Both the position numbers and the translations under genes were made by a program. This document shows, piece by piece, positions 44,439 through 54,271 of a stretch of DNA of 64,000 nucleotides. Each line of letters opens with the position of its first letter. Position 1 is the stretch's first letter. The stretch is from positions 88,630,587 through 88,694,586 of the forward strand of contig CM043966.1 in the NCBI GenBank assembly GCA_014529385.2, in the 5' to 3' direction. The notes beneath the pieces were generated by a model. The model was given only the letters and a program-made list of their open reading frames with translations. It was not told where the DNA came from and did no database searches. Origin of the DNA: Adiantum capillus-veneris (taxonomy: Eukaryota > Streptophyta > Polypodiopsida > Polypodiales > Pteridaceae).

Positions 44439-47400
44439 TCATGTCTCTAGCTCATCTGTTTGATCATTACCGTCGGAGATGGCGGCTGATGGTGTGTCCT
44501 CATCTGGAATGTCAATTCGTGGAGCCTGGTCAAATCGAAGAAAATAAGGTTTAAGTCGCCAACCATTTACCCTGGTTTTATGAAGTTTTCCATCAGCCTC
44601 CGTAAGCTGGTAGCTTCCATTGGCATACTTTTTCCTGATGATGAAAGGGCCTTCCCATCGGAGCAGGAGTTCCTTATCCTTGCTCGTGTCGAAGCGATTG
44701 TCGTAGCGGAGCACCAACATTCCTTTCTTCAATTCTTCTTTCCGGAGATGCTCGTTAAAGCTAAGCCGTCTATGCTCTGCTTGTGCTGCATAATAATTTA
44801 TTGCTTCTTCTCTGTCTAGCTGCAGTCTTTCCAAGTTGATGATGTGATCTCTCAAATGCATGTTGGGCTGTTGAAGTTGGCTTGCCATTACTCTGAGACT
44901 TTGTAGTTGCACTTCAATGGGCAAGATTGCTTCCTTACCAAATACTAGATGATACGGTGTGAATCCCAAGGATGTACGAAATGAAGTTCTGTAGGTCCAT
45001 AAAGCTGATAGTAGATACTTATCCCAGTCTCCGGGATGATTGTTTACCTGCTTGGTAATAATTTTAGAAACCATTCCATTTACCTTTTCAACTAGGCCAT
45101 TACATTGAGGGTAATATGGTGAAGAGTGCCTCCTTGTAATGCCCAGTTTTTGCATTAATTCTCCTACCAAGTCTGCTTTGAAACCTGGCCCTCTATCAGA
45201 GATGATCTCTAAAGGTGTGCCAAACCTACAGCATATGTGCTCGTAGATAAATTTAGCTACCTTTACCGCTGTGATTCTAGTGGTGGCTGTAGCCTGTGCC
45301 CATCTAGTCATGTAGTCGACCCCCATGATAATGTAGAATTTTCCTGAGTTGGCCCTAGGTAATGGCCCAATGGCATCAATACCCCATTTTTCAAATGGGC
45401 CATATGAGAGAATAGGTGTCTGTGGTTCAGGCATAAGTGACTTAGTGCCGGCCTTTTGACACAACTTACATGTTTTGCACCAGTGGTGTACATCACGGTT
45501 GAGGCTAGGCCATATGAAGCTTGCCTGCAAGATTTTTCTACTTGTTATGTCTAGGGCAAAGTGACCACCACAAACCCCGTTGTGACAGCTAGCAATTACT
45601 CCCGTGATTTCCTGAGAGAGAGGGACCTTCCTGAGTATTTGGTCCTTACCATTACAGTACAAACCGTCATTAATGAGTCGATACCTTGTGGCCTTCCGCG
45701 TCAGCCATTGCTTCTGTCCCTTTGTTAAATCTGATGGGCATTCTCCTGTTTCCAAAAAATGCATGATGTCAGGCAAGGCATCACTGCCTTGAAATAGAGG
45801 GAGCTTTAGCTTTATTGCTCCAACCTCCACTTCCTGTAGTCTTTCACTTGCTAGGGCATCTGCTTCTTGGTTTTGAACCCTTGGGATATGGTGTATTTGA
45901 ACTTCTTCAAACTTACCCAACAAGGTTTTTACACCACTTAAGTGAGTCCTTAAACTAAGATTCTTGCATGTCCATGCTCCATTTACTTGCCTTACCAGAA
46001 GTAGAGCATCCCCAAATACATTAAGGCGTTGTACACCTTGTGAGACGCACCATTGTAGACCCTTGGTTAGTGCTGCATACTCAGCTTCATTGTTAGAATG
46101 TGAATCTAACAATTGGCCCAACGAAAATACCTTTGTCCCTTTGTCATCAAAGACCACTATGCCTGCAGCTGCTTTGTCAGACGCTCGCTTGTAGGCTCCA
46201 TCAAAGTAGAGAGAGTATGCTCCTTCTACCATCGGTGGTACTGGAGGTAATCGGACTTCTCCTTCCTTAGATTGCTTCTCCTTCCCTTCAAAGACTTGGT
46301 AGGTCATGAGTCCCCCCAAACTTGCCCTTCTAGTGCTTTCTACCTGTATCGTGTAGTCAAACTCTTGCAGACGAACTAGCCATTTAGTAATTCTAGCAGA
46401 CACATCCATGTGTTGTACAACATAGGGAAATATTTCATCCGTGGTTAGAATCACAAATTGCTTAGGCAGCAAATATGACCTAAACTTTGTTGTTGCAAAT
46501 CTAAGAGCTAGGACTAAGTGTTCCACATGGGTGAAACCTTTCTCTCCTGCTGTCATCATTCGACTAGAGAAGTAGATTGGCCTCATGAAAGATGTCGTTG
46601 TATTCTTTTGGAGTAGCACAGCCCCCAATGAGTCATCACCAACACTTGAGGTGACATAGAATTTTTCATCCCACTTAGGTGGTGAGATAGTTGGCAGAGT
46701 GGCTAAGACCTCCTTTACCTTGTTGTAGTGATGTTCACTTTCCTCATCCCAAGTGAAAGTTGATCTTTGAGTGAGTTGTTGCAGTGGTAGAACAAGTTGT
46801 GATAGTAGATGTATGAATCTACTTAAGTACCTCACCTTATGTAGAAAAGAGACCAGTTGACGTGCGGTCGTTGGTGAAGGTAGGGCTATGAGTGCGGACA
46901 CCTTACTTGGGTCGACGTTGATACCTTTTGCTGAAATTTCATGGCCTAGTAGAATGACTTTACTCTCCCCAATGTGGCATTTATCCACATTTAATTTCCC
47001 ACCTAGGCTCTGCAACTTGGCCAAACCTTCAGTTACCTTTTCTAAATGTGAAATACGGGAGCTATATATACAAAAATCATCAATGAACACTCTTATGGAT
47101 GTTCCAAAGAACGGTTGAAAAACATATGTGACATATCTTTGGAATGTGGCAGGTGCATTTGTGAGACCAAATGGCATAACCCTGTTTTCAAAACAACCCC
47201 ATGGCGTGATAAAAGTGGTTTTTAGCTGATCTTCCAAGGCTATGCGTATTTGAAAGTATCCAGAATAACCATCACAGGCGGTATAGCATTCAAAACCCGC
47301 TACTTCATTCAGAATTTTATCCAAGAAAGGGAGAGGAAAGTGGTATCTCTTTGTAGCTGCATTTAGTGGTTTGTAGTCAACACAGACCCTCCACTTACCA

Positions 47401-48374
47401 TTCTTTTTAGGCGTCACCACTACGGGTGACACCCATTCTGAGTTTTCTACATGATAGATGAATCCCGCCTCCAACAGTTTCCTTACCTCGGCCAAGAGTG
47501 CCTTTTCTTGTATGACCCCCAGTCGTCCTAGCTTTTGCACAAGTGGTTTTACCCCTTCCTTCAGCTTAATATGATGTTCCACCACTGTAATGCCTATGAT
47601 TCTTTCATAGTTGTCAATGAACAGGTTAGGAAATCCCATCAACATTTGAAAAAAACTATCTTTCTCCTCAAGTGTTAATTCCATAGACAACATACCCTTC
47701 AACCTACTTCCTCCTAGGCCAGGTGATTTGCTCTCCTCTTCATTGGGTTGCCCTTTTGGTGATGGATCACCAATTGTGCTTACCCTTTGTGGATCCTTCA
47801 TAATGATACCCATCACATCAATGGAACTGTCACTTTCGTCGGTGGATGTGGTCTCCTCCTCAGAACTGGAAGATTCTCTAGTGGTTTCATCTGCCGATGT
47901 TTCCAGATTCATTTGCTTCTGCTTGCCAATCCTCATGTCGTAGTAGATTGTCTCCCCTTTCTTACCGGTCATGCGTAGAAGGCGAGTACCCCAGTCTTGT
48001 TTTGCCTTCATGGCCATCAACCATGGCCTTCCCAAAATTAGTGGATAGCCCTCCCCCTTAGTAGGTATTAAAAAAACATCTACCTCTACATCAGTGTTGA
48101 AAGCTTTGATTTTCACGGCACTTACCACACCCACACACTTTACTTTTGCGTTGTTTGCCATCTTTGCCTTGCATGGAGAAGGCCTGATAACCTCGAGCCC
48201 TAATTGAAGCATCATAGCTTCGCTCAGTACACAGATTTGTGCACCTCCATCAATGTAGGTGTTTCCAACACTCTTTCCTTTTATGTTTACGTCGACAATT
48301 GGAAGGATGTCATCCATGTTGCATCCCAAAATTGCTCCGGCTACCTTTGTTTTGGAGCGTCTTGTACTTACCAT
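44439..48374 (-). CDS. pol: Pol polyprotein of G (PR-RT-RH-aRH-IN)
   Basis: 1311 codons, uninterrupted. Protease: DGGA at residue 42, LGRPWL at 114-119. Reverse transcriptase: residues about 300-500, with MPFGLTNAPATFQ at 400-412 and the catalytic FIDD at 430-433. A first RNase H (about 540-680) looks degenerate: the usual TDAS reads TSSVGDD and the usual ADALSR reads RASLGG. A second RNase H (718-845) has a complete D725-E763-D789-D839 set, the dual RNase H layout of plant Tat elements. Integrase: zinc site H931, H938, C969, C972; catalytic D1000, D1060, E1096; GFTPYHLVFGKEA, then a short C-terminal domain without chromodomain. The protein would copy RNA to DNA and integrate it. The frame is continuous with gag, parted by one TGA. 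Confidence 0.95.
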   Translation of the reverse strand: MVSTRRSKTKVAGAILGCNMDDILPIVDVNIKGKSVGNTYIDGGAQICVLSEAMMLQLGLEVIRPSPCKAKMANNAKVKCVGVVSAVKIKAFNTDVEVDVFLIPTKGEGYPLILGRPWLMAMKAKQDWGTRLLRMTGKKGETIYYDMRIGKQKQMNLETSADETTRESSSSEEETTSTDESDSSIDVMGIIMKDPQRVSTIGDPSPKGQPNEEESKSPGLGGSRLKGMLSMELTLEEKDSFFQMLMGFPNLFIDNYERIIGITVVEHHIKLKEGVKPLVQKLGRLGVIQEKALLAEVRKLLEAGFIYHVENSEWVSPVVVTPKKNGKWRVCVDYKPLNAATKRYHFPLPFLDKILNEVAGFECYTACDGYSGYFQIRIALEDQLKTTFITPWGCFENRVMPFGLTNAPATFQRYVTYVFQPFFGTSIRVFIDDFCIYSSRISHLEKVTEGLAKLQSLGGKLNVDKCHIGESKVILLGHEISAKGINVDPSKVSALIALPSPTTARQLVSFLHKVRYLSRFIHLLSQLVLPLQQLTQRSTFTWDEESEHHYNKVKEVLATLPTISPPKWDEKFYVTSSVGDDSLGAVLLQKNTTTSFMRPIYFSSRMMTAGEKGFTHVEHLVLALRFATTKFRSYLLPKQFVILTTDEIFPYVVQHMDVSARITKWLVRLQEFDYTIQVESTRRASLGGLMTYQVFEGKEKQSKEGEVRLPPVPPMVEGAYSLYFDGAYKRASDKAAAGIVVFDDKGTKVFSLGQLLDSHSNNEAEYAALTKGLQWCVSQGVQRLNVFGDALLLVRQVNGAWTCKNLSLRTHLSGVKTLLGKFEEVQIHHIPRVQNQEADALASERLQEVEVGAIKLKLPLFQGSDALPDIMHFLETGECPSDLTKGQKQWLTRKATRYRLINDGLYCNGKDQILRKVPLSQEITGVIASCHNGVCGGHFALDITSRKILQASFIWPSLNRDVHHWCKTCKLCQKAGTKSLMPEPQTPILSYGPFEKWGIDAIGPLPRANSGKFYIIMGVDYMTRWAQATATTRITAVKVAKFIYEHICCRFGTPLEIISDRGPGFKADLVGELMQKLGITRRHSSPYYPQCNGLVEKVNGMVSKIITKQVNNHPGDWDKYLLSALWTYRTSFRTSLGFTPYHLVFGKEAILPIEVQLQSLRVMASQLQQPNMHLRDHIINLERLQLDREEAINYYAAQAEHRRLSFNEHLRKEELKKGMLVLRYDNRFDTSKDKELLLRWEGPFIIRKKYANGSYQLTEADGKLHKTRVNGWRLKPYFLRFDQAPRIDIPDEDTPSAAISDGNDQTDELET

Positions 48375-48386
48375 TTTAGACCATTG

Positions 48387-49691
48387 TCACCTTACTTTAG
48401 GTACAAGATGTAGCAGCTGTGGCCATGTAATCTTCGATCCTTGCTCTGCCACATCCAATGTTAGATCATAGGGCTTAGAACTTTCCCCTAGCTGGAAGTC
48501 GGTGATGCCCAATTTCCATCGTGGCCTGGATGGCCTCTTGCTAGTTTCTCCTCTCATGCTTCTCTCATCATCTGATTGTGTAGCTTTCTCCCTCCTAGCT
48601 CTTTTCACAGTCATGGCTTCAAGTGGTTCTAAAAAGGTTACCTTCTCCTTACCCTTGTCCCTCTCCTTTGTTCTGGGTGGATCCACTACTACGGATTTTC
48701 CTTTCTCTTCTAGCCTTATGATGTTTACAGGGCGATCAGGTGGTGGGGCTGGTGGAAGAGGTGGGATGGATGCTTGTAGTGGTGTCTGGGGTGGACGTAG
48801 AATTTGTGTTGGTGGGGGTGGTGCTCGGGGTGGGGGTGTTCTTTCTCTAGGGGGTGACAATTGGTTCCTCCTACCTCCTCTATTATAGTTTTGTCGTGGT
48901 TTGGGACAGTAGTACATACCGTGACCGTCTTCTCCGCAGTTGTAGCAATGATAGTCCCTGTTTTGTCGTCGTGCTCTTCCAGGGTCTTGATCTCTTTCTT
49001 GACTCCTCCCTTGTTGTATTAAGTGGACAGACAAATTCTGCAGTTGGTCAGTAATATGGGCCAACATATCTTGTTGGTCATCTCTTACCCCAAGAGCCGG
49101 TGGTGGTGGTATGGTGGTTGTCGTAGTTGCTGGTCAACGCGATGTTCCTGCTTTTGTTGACTCGGTTTCTTTGGCTTTCATTCGCAGCTTCTTGTCCTTA
49201 AGGCGAGCAATCTCAACGGCTAACTCGTACATAGCCGGGAATCTACCTTTCACCTTCTCCTTGAGAAGCTGCCATAAGCCATGCGTGAACCGATCTTTTT
49301 TTAGGAAATCGGGTGCGGCTTCCCCCCTTGCCAGTGACTCAACCCACCGTTCCCACAAATCCACAAATTTGGACTCATAGGTGGCATATTCTAAAAGACC
49401 CTCCTGCTTCAAGTCTCTTAACTTGTCCCACAACTTTTCTGAAGTGGTACCTCCCCCAAAGCGTCTCTTAAAAGCGGTTTTTAAGGGTTCCCAGTCATCC
49501 TTGGTTGCGTGTGGAAGTGCATTGTACCATGATCTAGCTTCTAGCTTCATGAGATGCTTAAAGATTCTAACCCGGGATTCATCCGTATCTTTGTTGTTCA
49601 CTACACATGCTACTTCAAAGTCATCTAGGAAGTCTGTTACCAAATCCTCCCCCTTCTTTCCTTTAAATGTTGGAAATGCTACACTTGCCAT
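48387..49691 (-). pseudogene. gag: gag of G, split by an in-frame TGA
   Basis: The start at 49691 gives MASVAFPTFKGKKGED, a Retrotrans_gag capsid (EARSWYNAL, FKRRFGGG, YATYESKF) ending at TGA 49136-49134. The same frame continues (PATTTTTIPPPP, then LAHITDQL) into a CCHC knuckle, CYNCGEDGHGMYYC, a proline-rich stretch and a basic tail, and stops at TGA 48389-48387, four codons before the first Met of pol. All three pieces share one frame. The first TGA probably derives from CGA. The second could be a mutation or a readthrough signal. A Met ten codons upstream (49721) is in frame but lacks similarity to the gag start of element R. Confidence 0.85.
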
Positions 49692-49724
49692 GATTACTGA
49701 GAGAGAGCTAGAAAGACACACTGC

Positions 49725-49991
49725 TTAACTTGCAAAAGTTTTTTTCTTCTTTACAAGGAGGCGTGTATACCCTCTTATACTAGGACAGATTAAAACTTCA
49801 AACGGTACATTGCCTTGTACCAAAGGTAAGACAAATGGTTGATCTGATGCCAGAACCTCAAAAAATCGCTCCCCACCCAGCATGGTGTCAATGACGTGCT
49901 GGTAGTGAGCCTTCAAATCCAGTATTACCTTGATTGAGCGTACACGTGTTGGTATGTGTGATCTGTCTTGAGGTAGGTTGTACTGATTCAT
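49725..49991 (-). CDS. Leader ORF upstream of gag in G, conserved in R
   Basis: 88 codons between the primer binding site and gag, ending 33 bases before the gag ATG. It is similar to the ORF at 63507-63734 in element R: both have a hydrophobic start, M[LF]G-x2-R, then E[VI]L-x4-P[FV]V[LI]P[LM][VI], then F[ED]V, at the same spacing. No known domain comes to mind. No signal peptide or membrane segment. Conservation between two elements with unlike LTRs suggests a coding function. Frame here is that of gag. Confidence 0.55.
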   Translation of the reverse strand: MNQYNLPQDRSHIPTRVRSIKVILDLKAHYQHVIDTMLGGERFFEVLASDQPFVLPLVQGNVPFEVLICPSIRGYTRLLVKKKKTFAS

Positions 49992-50523
49992 GTGAAGCTT
50001 AGAGGTGCTTAGTCACTGTCCAAGCTTGTGGGAGAGGGTGGTGTTCTTTCCTAAAACAAACTCAGTAGATCCCTAGTTTCTCTAGTGAGAGTGTGAGCCA
50101 ATGATTCCGTTATCTGTGCTGCAGCATCAGGTGCGACTTGAAAACTGACTGTGATAATTACCTCGGTGACTTGAGTTACCCGATTCTCAAAGTAGAATAG
50201 TGTTGATTCTCTATTGTGTAGAGCTCCTTCCATTTTGTTGTGGGTTGGTTGTAGGTTGCGGACATGGTTTCGACCTTCTCCTTCTTCTTCTTGGCACTTG
50301 GCCTATGTATATCCACTCGGTTTGGCGTGTTGGTTGACTCTCCCACTGCAAATCGATTACCGTTACGCCTGGCACTCGAGCTTCGATAGAGATGCGAAGT
50401 TCGTCTAGTTATGCTTGGAGCTCTTCTTCTTCTGTCGTCCAATTAGCAAATCCTGCTAGCCATTCATCCATTCACAATAGTTTAAGGGTTTCAGTCTTGT
50501 AAACTGAAGGGTTTCATGAAAAG
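49992..50523 (-). other. 5' leader of G
   Basis: Two small overlapping minus-strand ORFs (50442-50176, Arg/Ser-rich N-terminus; 50233-50051, with ITVSFQVAPDAAAQITESLA) have no recognised similarity. I could not align them with the leader of R. Confidence 0.4.
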
Positions 50524-50542
50524 ATCCTCAGTGGAGGCACCA
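50524..50542 (-). promoter_or_regulatory. Primer binding site of G
   Basis: On the minus strand TGGTGCCTCCACTGAGGAT starts two bases after the LTR end. Element R has TGGCGCCCCCACGGAGGAT at the same place. Both therefore use the same tRNA primer, which I cannot name. Confidence 0.75.
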
Positions 50543-50544
50543 AA

Positions 50545-52097
50545 TGACGGGAGCAAAGCGAAACCCGAACCCCCGACGGCCTCTAAAACACCGGGGACCG
50601 AATAGCGCGCCTCGAGCCTGTCATGGTAAAGCAAACAGGGACACCACCTAGCTTCAGCGGCTAGGACGCAAACAACACAACACCATAACAAAGTTTTCAT
50701 CCAAGAGAGATGGATTCTTGGGAGTAATGATGAAGAGGAAAGGGAATGAGATCAAGTGAGAGAGAGAGAGAGAGAGAGTGAGGGAGGGGGTATAGCGGCT
50801 TAGTACTTAGGCACCACAAAAGGATGGCGAATCCGCACACCCTTCACACATACACAAGCTCACTCCAAAACACAAGACTAGGTGGCGATTCCGCACACCT
50901 CACATAGGCAAAACATTGCAATAAAAACATACTCACAAAACCTCAAGCTTTATTTAGAGAATAAGGCGATGAAATGGGGAGCATAGGGTAGGGGAATGAG
51001 AAGGAAGAGAGTGGTAGAGCACATGGCGGATAGGTGGGAATTGATGGCGAAGACTCGCACGAGGGTTATGGCCATCATCCTTCATTTAGTTGCCCTTCAT
51101 CTTCCATAGCCCAAGGGTGTAGAGGTCATGCTCAAGACGAGCATGGTGATTGCGGTGATGGTGATGGTGTGGGTGTGTGTGTGTGCACTAGGCACACACA
51201 GTGCATAGTGTACTCTTTGGTGATGGTGTGTGTGTTTTTGTGTGATGGTGACTCCTCTTTATATAGGGGAGGAGGGGGGGAGAAATTCTAGAATTTAGAA
51301 ATGAAGAAATCATTATCTACATAGGCCATGTGACTGTGGTCCCCACTTGTCTGGCTGTGTGTATATGTGCCAGAACAGCAGTCTCATGAGAGAGACTAAG
51401 AGAGAGAGATGCGTTGATGAAAAAAAGTGAGAGGTGACATGGAGAATAAAGTAATTACAAGAGGGGAGAGAGGGGAGTGTGCTCAGAGGTGAATCTGTGT
51501 GCAGATGTGTGTGAACACAAGAAAAATCAAGTAACCACCGAGTGGGGATGGGTCTGTGGGCACCTTTTTCAGTGAAACTGAGTGTGTGTGAGTGTAGGGG
51601 AGATTATTTAGCTACAAGACAAGAGACATGGCGCCCTTTAGAGAGAGAGGGGGGTATTTGGGTCATGGGATATGATAGGAGAGAGAAAGAGGGGGTGGGG
51701 TATACTATTTTGGAAGATAGGGTAAGTTGCATGTGAGTTAGGGTGCATTATTGGTGAGTTATAATGCATTATTGGTGAGAGGTGGAGTAGCTTGAGGGGA
51801 GAGAGAAAGGAGAAAGGACAAGGGGAAGAGAGAGGGGGTTGACCTTTTGACTGGAGGAGAGGAAAAGGGACACCCGGCGGGGCAACAGTGAAGAAAAAGG
51901 AGGCAAGGTGGGGATGGGCTACCCCGCAGGCATGAGGTGGCCTTTTTTACCTTTCTTATATATTTACATAATCATACTTTATTTTTTTCTTACTTTTTCC
52001 AATGCCTTTTATCACTCCCTCCATAAGAGGGGGTTTTCATGGGGTGGGGACGAGAGAAGAGGGGTATGGGAGCTTGGCTTGTGAAAAGCCCCCATCA
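50545..52097 (-). repeat. 5' LTR of G
   Basis: Same structure as 42820-44410, with the short (GA)n allele. The element promoter should lie here on the minus strand. Confidence 0.95.
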
Positions 52098-53373
52098 CTA
52101 CCAGGAGGCTCACCGCCTAAACAAACCTCCTTATCGAGCTTCCCAAGCTCAACAAGAATAGATCATGAGGAAAGTACAAGAATTGGTAGACAAAGTGATG
52201 ATGAGGCCTAGCTCCTCTCCCTTTTGTTCTCAAATCCTTTTAGTGCAAAAGAAAGATGGTACATATTGCATGTGTGTGGATTATCAAGCACTAAACCATT
52301 TCACTATCAAAAGAAAAATTTCCATACCTCGGGTAGAAGGTATGTTTGATAAGCTACAAGGCTCTACCTACTTTAATAGGATTGACCTTAAAAGTGGCTA
52401 TCATCAAATAAGGATAGTGGATGAAGATATCCTAAAGACCGTGTTTCATACCACATTTGGTCTTTATGAATATCTAGTCATGCCTTTTGTCTTGACTAAT
52501 GCACTAGCCATGTTTAATCCTTTAATAGAGAAAATCTTTAGATCCTACCGCGAATTCACTGGATTGTTCTTTGATGATATCATCATCTACTCCAAATCCT
52601 CAGAGGAACACAAGCAACATCTTCAAGTGATTTTTCAAGCATTGAGGGAGAACAAGATTTTTCTCAATCAAAAGAAAAGCGAATTTTTCCTTCAAGAGAT
52701 TCAATACTTAGGTCATATTATCTCTCAAGATGATATCTGTATGGATCCATCAAAGCTGGAGGTAATAAAATCATGGCCTAATCCAAGGAATCTACATGAG
52801 CTAAGAAGCTTTACCATTACATGACTTAACAAAGAAGAACGTTAAGTACTCATGAACTGCTAAGGAGCAAAATGCTTTTGACAAGCACAAAGAGAATCTT
52901 ACCTCCCAGCCATTCCTTATGCTTCCAAATCTCTCAAAGCCATTTGAGGTCCAATGTGATGCTTGTGGTGATTGCCTTGAGCATTCTTGCTTCAAGAAGG
53001 GCATGCCATAGCATATGAGAGCCAAAGGCTCAATATTACGAATGAATGGGTCTTGTGCATTTATGAGAAAGAGCTTTTAGCTTTTCTACATGCCCTAGAC
53101 ACATGGAAGCACTATCTATTGGGGACTCTATCTACTTCATGATGCAAACCAAGCTTTCTGACAAGAAAATGAGGTTTGAAAATTTTCTTTTGCAATTTTA
53201 TTTTCATATTGCTCACATTGCAGCACAATCAAGTGGCCGATGCACTTTCACGATGACCAAAAGTTAATGCGGTGTCTATAGCAACTCACAATGATCTATC
53301 TTCTAAGATAGATGAGTATGCTACTAACCATGACTTTAAAGACAAAATGTCAGTCCTTGCTTTGGGGAAGAAA
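52098..53373 (+). pseudogene. Reverse transcriptase and RNase H of element H
   Basis: The frame resumes after G with PGGSPP, shifts by one base near 52120, has a TAG at 52159, and then reads well from 52165 to 52824: SSSPFCSQILLVQKKDGT, DYQALNHFTIKRK, YFNRIDLKSGYHQIRI, the altered VMPFVLTNALAMF (normally MPFGLTNAPATF) and catalytic FFDDIIIYSK. About 45 bases are missing after LRSF. RNase H follows (EVQCDACGDCLG, a frameshift at about 52980, EKELLAFLHALDTWKHYL, then NQVADALSR followed by TGA). The linker continues to the CACTA-2 insertion. It is a single-RNase-H gypsy element, unlike G. Confidence 0.85.
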
Positions 53374-53625
53374 CACTACAAGAGGTTGTGTGCACTTGTG
53401 ACGTTTTTAGCGACGGAAATACATTGGGTTTTTATACTCCCCGACCTCGCTAAGACCGTCGCTAACAGCGTCACCAAGGGAACGTCGCTATATGCATCAC
53501 TATCAACATCGCTATGACCGTCGCTATATAGCGACGGCCATAGCGACTATAATAGCGACAATAGCAGGCCTTCTATAGCGACACTCATAGTGACGTTGCA
53601 GAGCCTTATATAGAGACTCTTGAGA
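53374..53625 (-). repeat. Terminal repeat and subterminal motifs of CACTA-2
   Basis: CACTACAAGAGG is followed by about 240 bp with GTCGCTATATGC, GACCGTCGCTATATAGCGACGGCC and related motifs in both orientations. It aligns with the reversed right end of CACTA-1 (ACACTTGTGACG, then GAAAATACA-like and GGG-TTTTTA-CCC blocks). Confidence 0.8.
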
Positions 53626-53700
53626 GTAAAAAATTTTGGGTGGCAGGGCATTCAGGGCATTGAATGCCCTACCACCCATCAACCATATTGAATGTTTCAA

Positions 53701-54012
53701 TAATAGAGTAAACCTAAATGAATCCAAGATAAGCCTAGATTCACCTTTGAAAGAAAGTACAAGGTATAGACCCAAAATAGTCACCCACAAGACAATATAA
53801 CCATTAACTCCATCATGGATGATATTGTTTGCAGAACAAAGATACAAAACTGACAATAATAGAGTAAACCTAAATGAATCCAAGATAAGCCTAGATTCAC
53901 CTTTGAAAGAAAGTACAAGGTATAGACCCAAAATAGTCACCCACAAGACAATATAACCATTAACTCCATCATGGATGATATTGTTTGCAGAACAAAGATA
54001 CAAAACTGACAA
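53701..54012 (-). repeat. 156-bp tandem duplication near the CACTA-2 end
   Basis: Two near-identical copies of a 156-bp unit (TAATAGAGTAAACC.. to ..AAAACTGACAA). As 156 is a multiple of three, minus-strand translation repeats every 52 residues; the ORF is not otherwise gene-like. Confidence 0.95.
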
Positions 54013-54271
54013 AAGTAAATTGACGAAAGTAAATCAATGATAATTGTACACATCATAGGCAAAATCACTTGATTGTTAAGCTTTGCAAATGTAATAGTTA
54101 CAACACCATTGGCACTATTGAGGAAAAACATGGCTTTTTAATAGTTACAAAAAGATGTATACACGTCATCTCATTATACATGCTATGAAAAAAGAAAACT
54201 AATTCTATCTGGCTATGGCTAGACTGACATCGTCTAATCAGACGTCTCATCACGTCCAAGCGACGGCGTAT

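Larger units (their letters stand above)
42820..52097 (-). mobile_element. Tat-type Ty3/gypsy element G, nearly complete
   Basis: LTRs at 42820-44410 (3', 1591 bp) and 50545-52097 (5', 1553 bp) begin TGACGGGAGC / end CCCATCA on the plus strand. The flanking CTAC at 42816-42819 and 52098-52101 is the target duplication. Removing the element and one CTAC restores the host H reading (DHQIELL then PGGSPP), which proves nested insertion. On the minus strand the order is LTR, primer binding site, leader ORF, gag, pol, polypurine tract, LTR. LTRs differ by few substitutions plus one microsatellite, so the insertion is young compared with its neighbours. Confidence 0.95.
39471..53373 (+). mobile_element. 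Gypsy element H, left part, split by three insertions
   Basis: The LTR end (..CTTACA) and primer binding site at 39991 are followed by a degraded gag, an insertion with a large inverted repeat, a zinc knuckle and protease (42060-42660), element G (42820-52097), reverse transcriptase and RNase H (52098-53370), and finally CACTA-2, which enters at 53374. Integrase and the 3' LTR are not in the window. The left end of its LTR is not determined, because it abuts the decayed X LTR. Confidence 0.7.

Noticed and set aside
53524-54012. 162-codon ORF with 52-residue repeats as a repeat protein
   Set aside because: The repetition is the 156-bp DNA tandem duplication near the CACTA-2 end, and the frame has no known motif.
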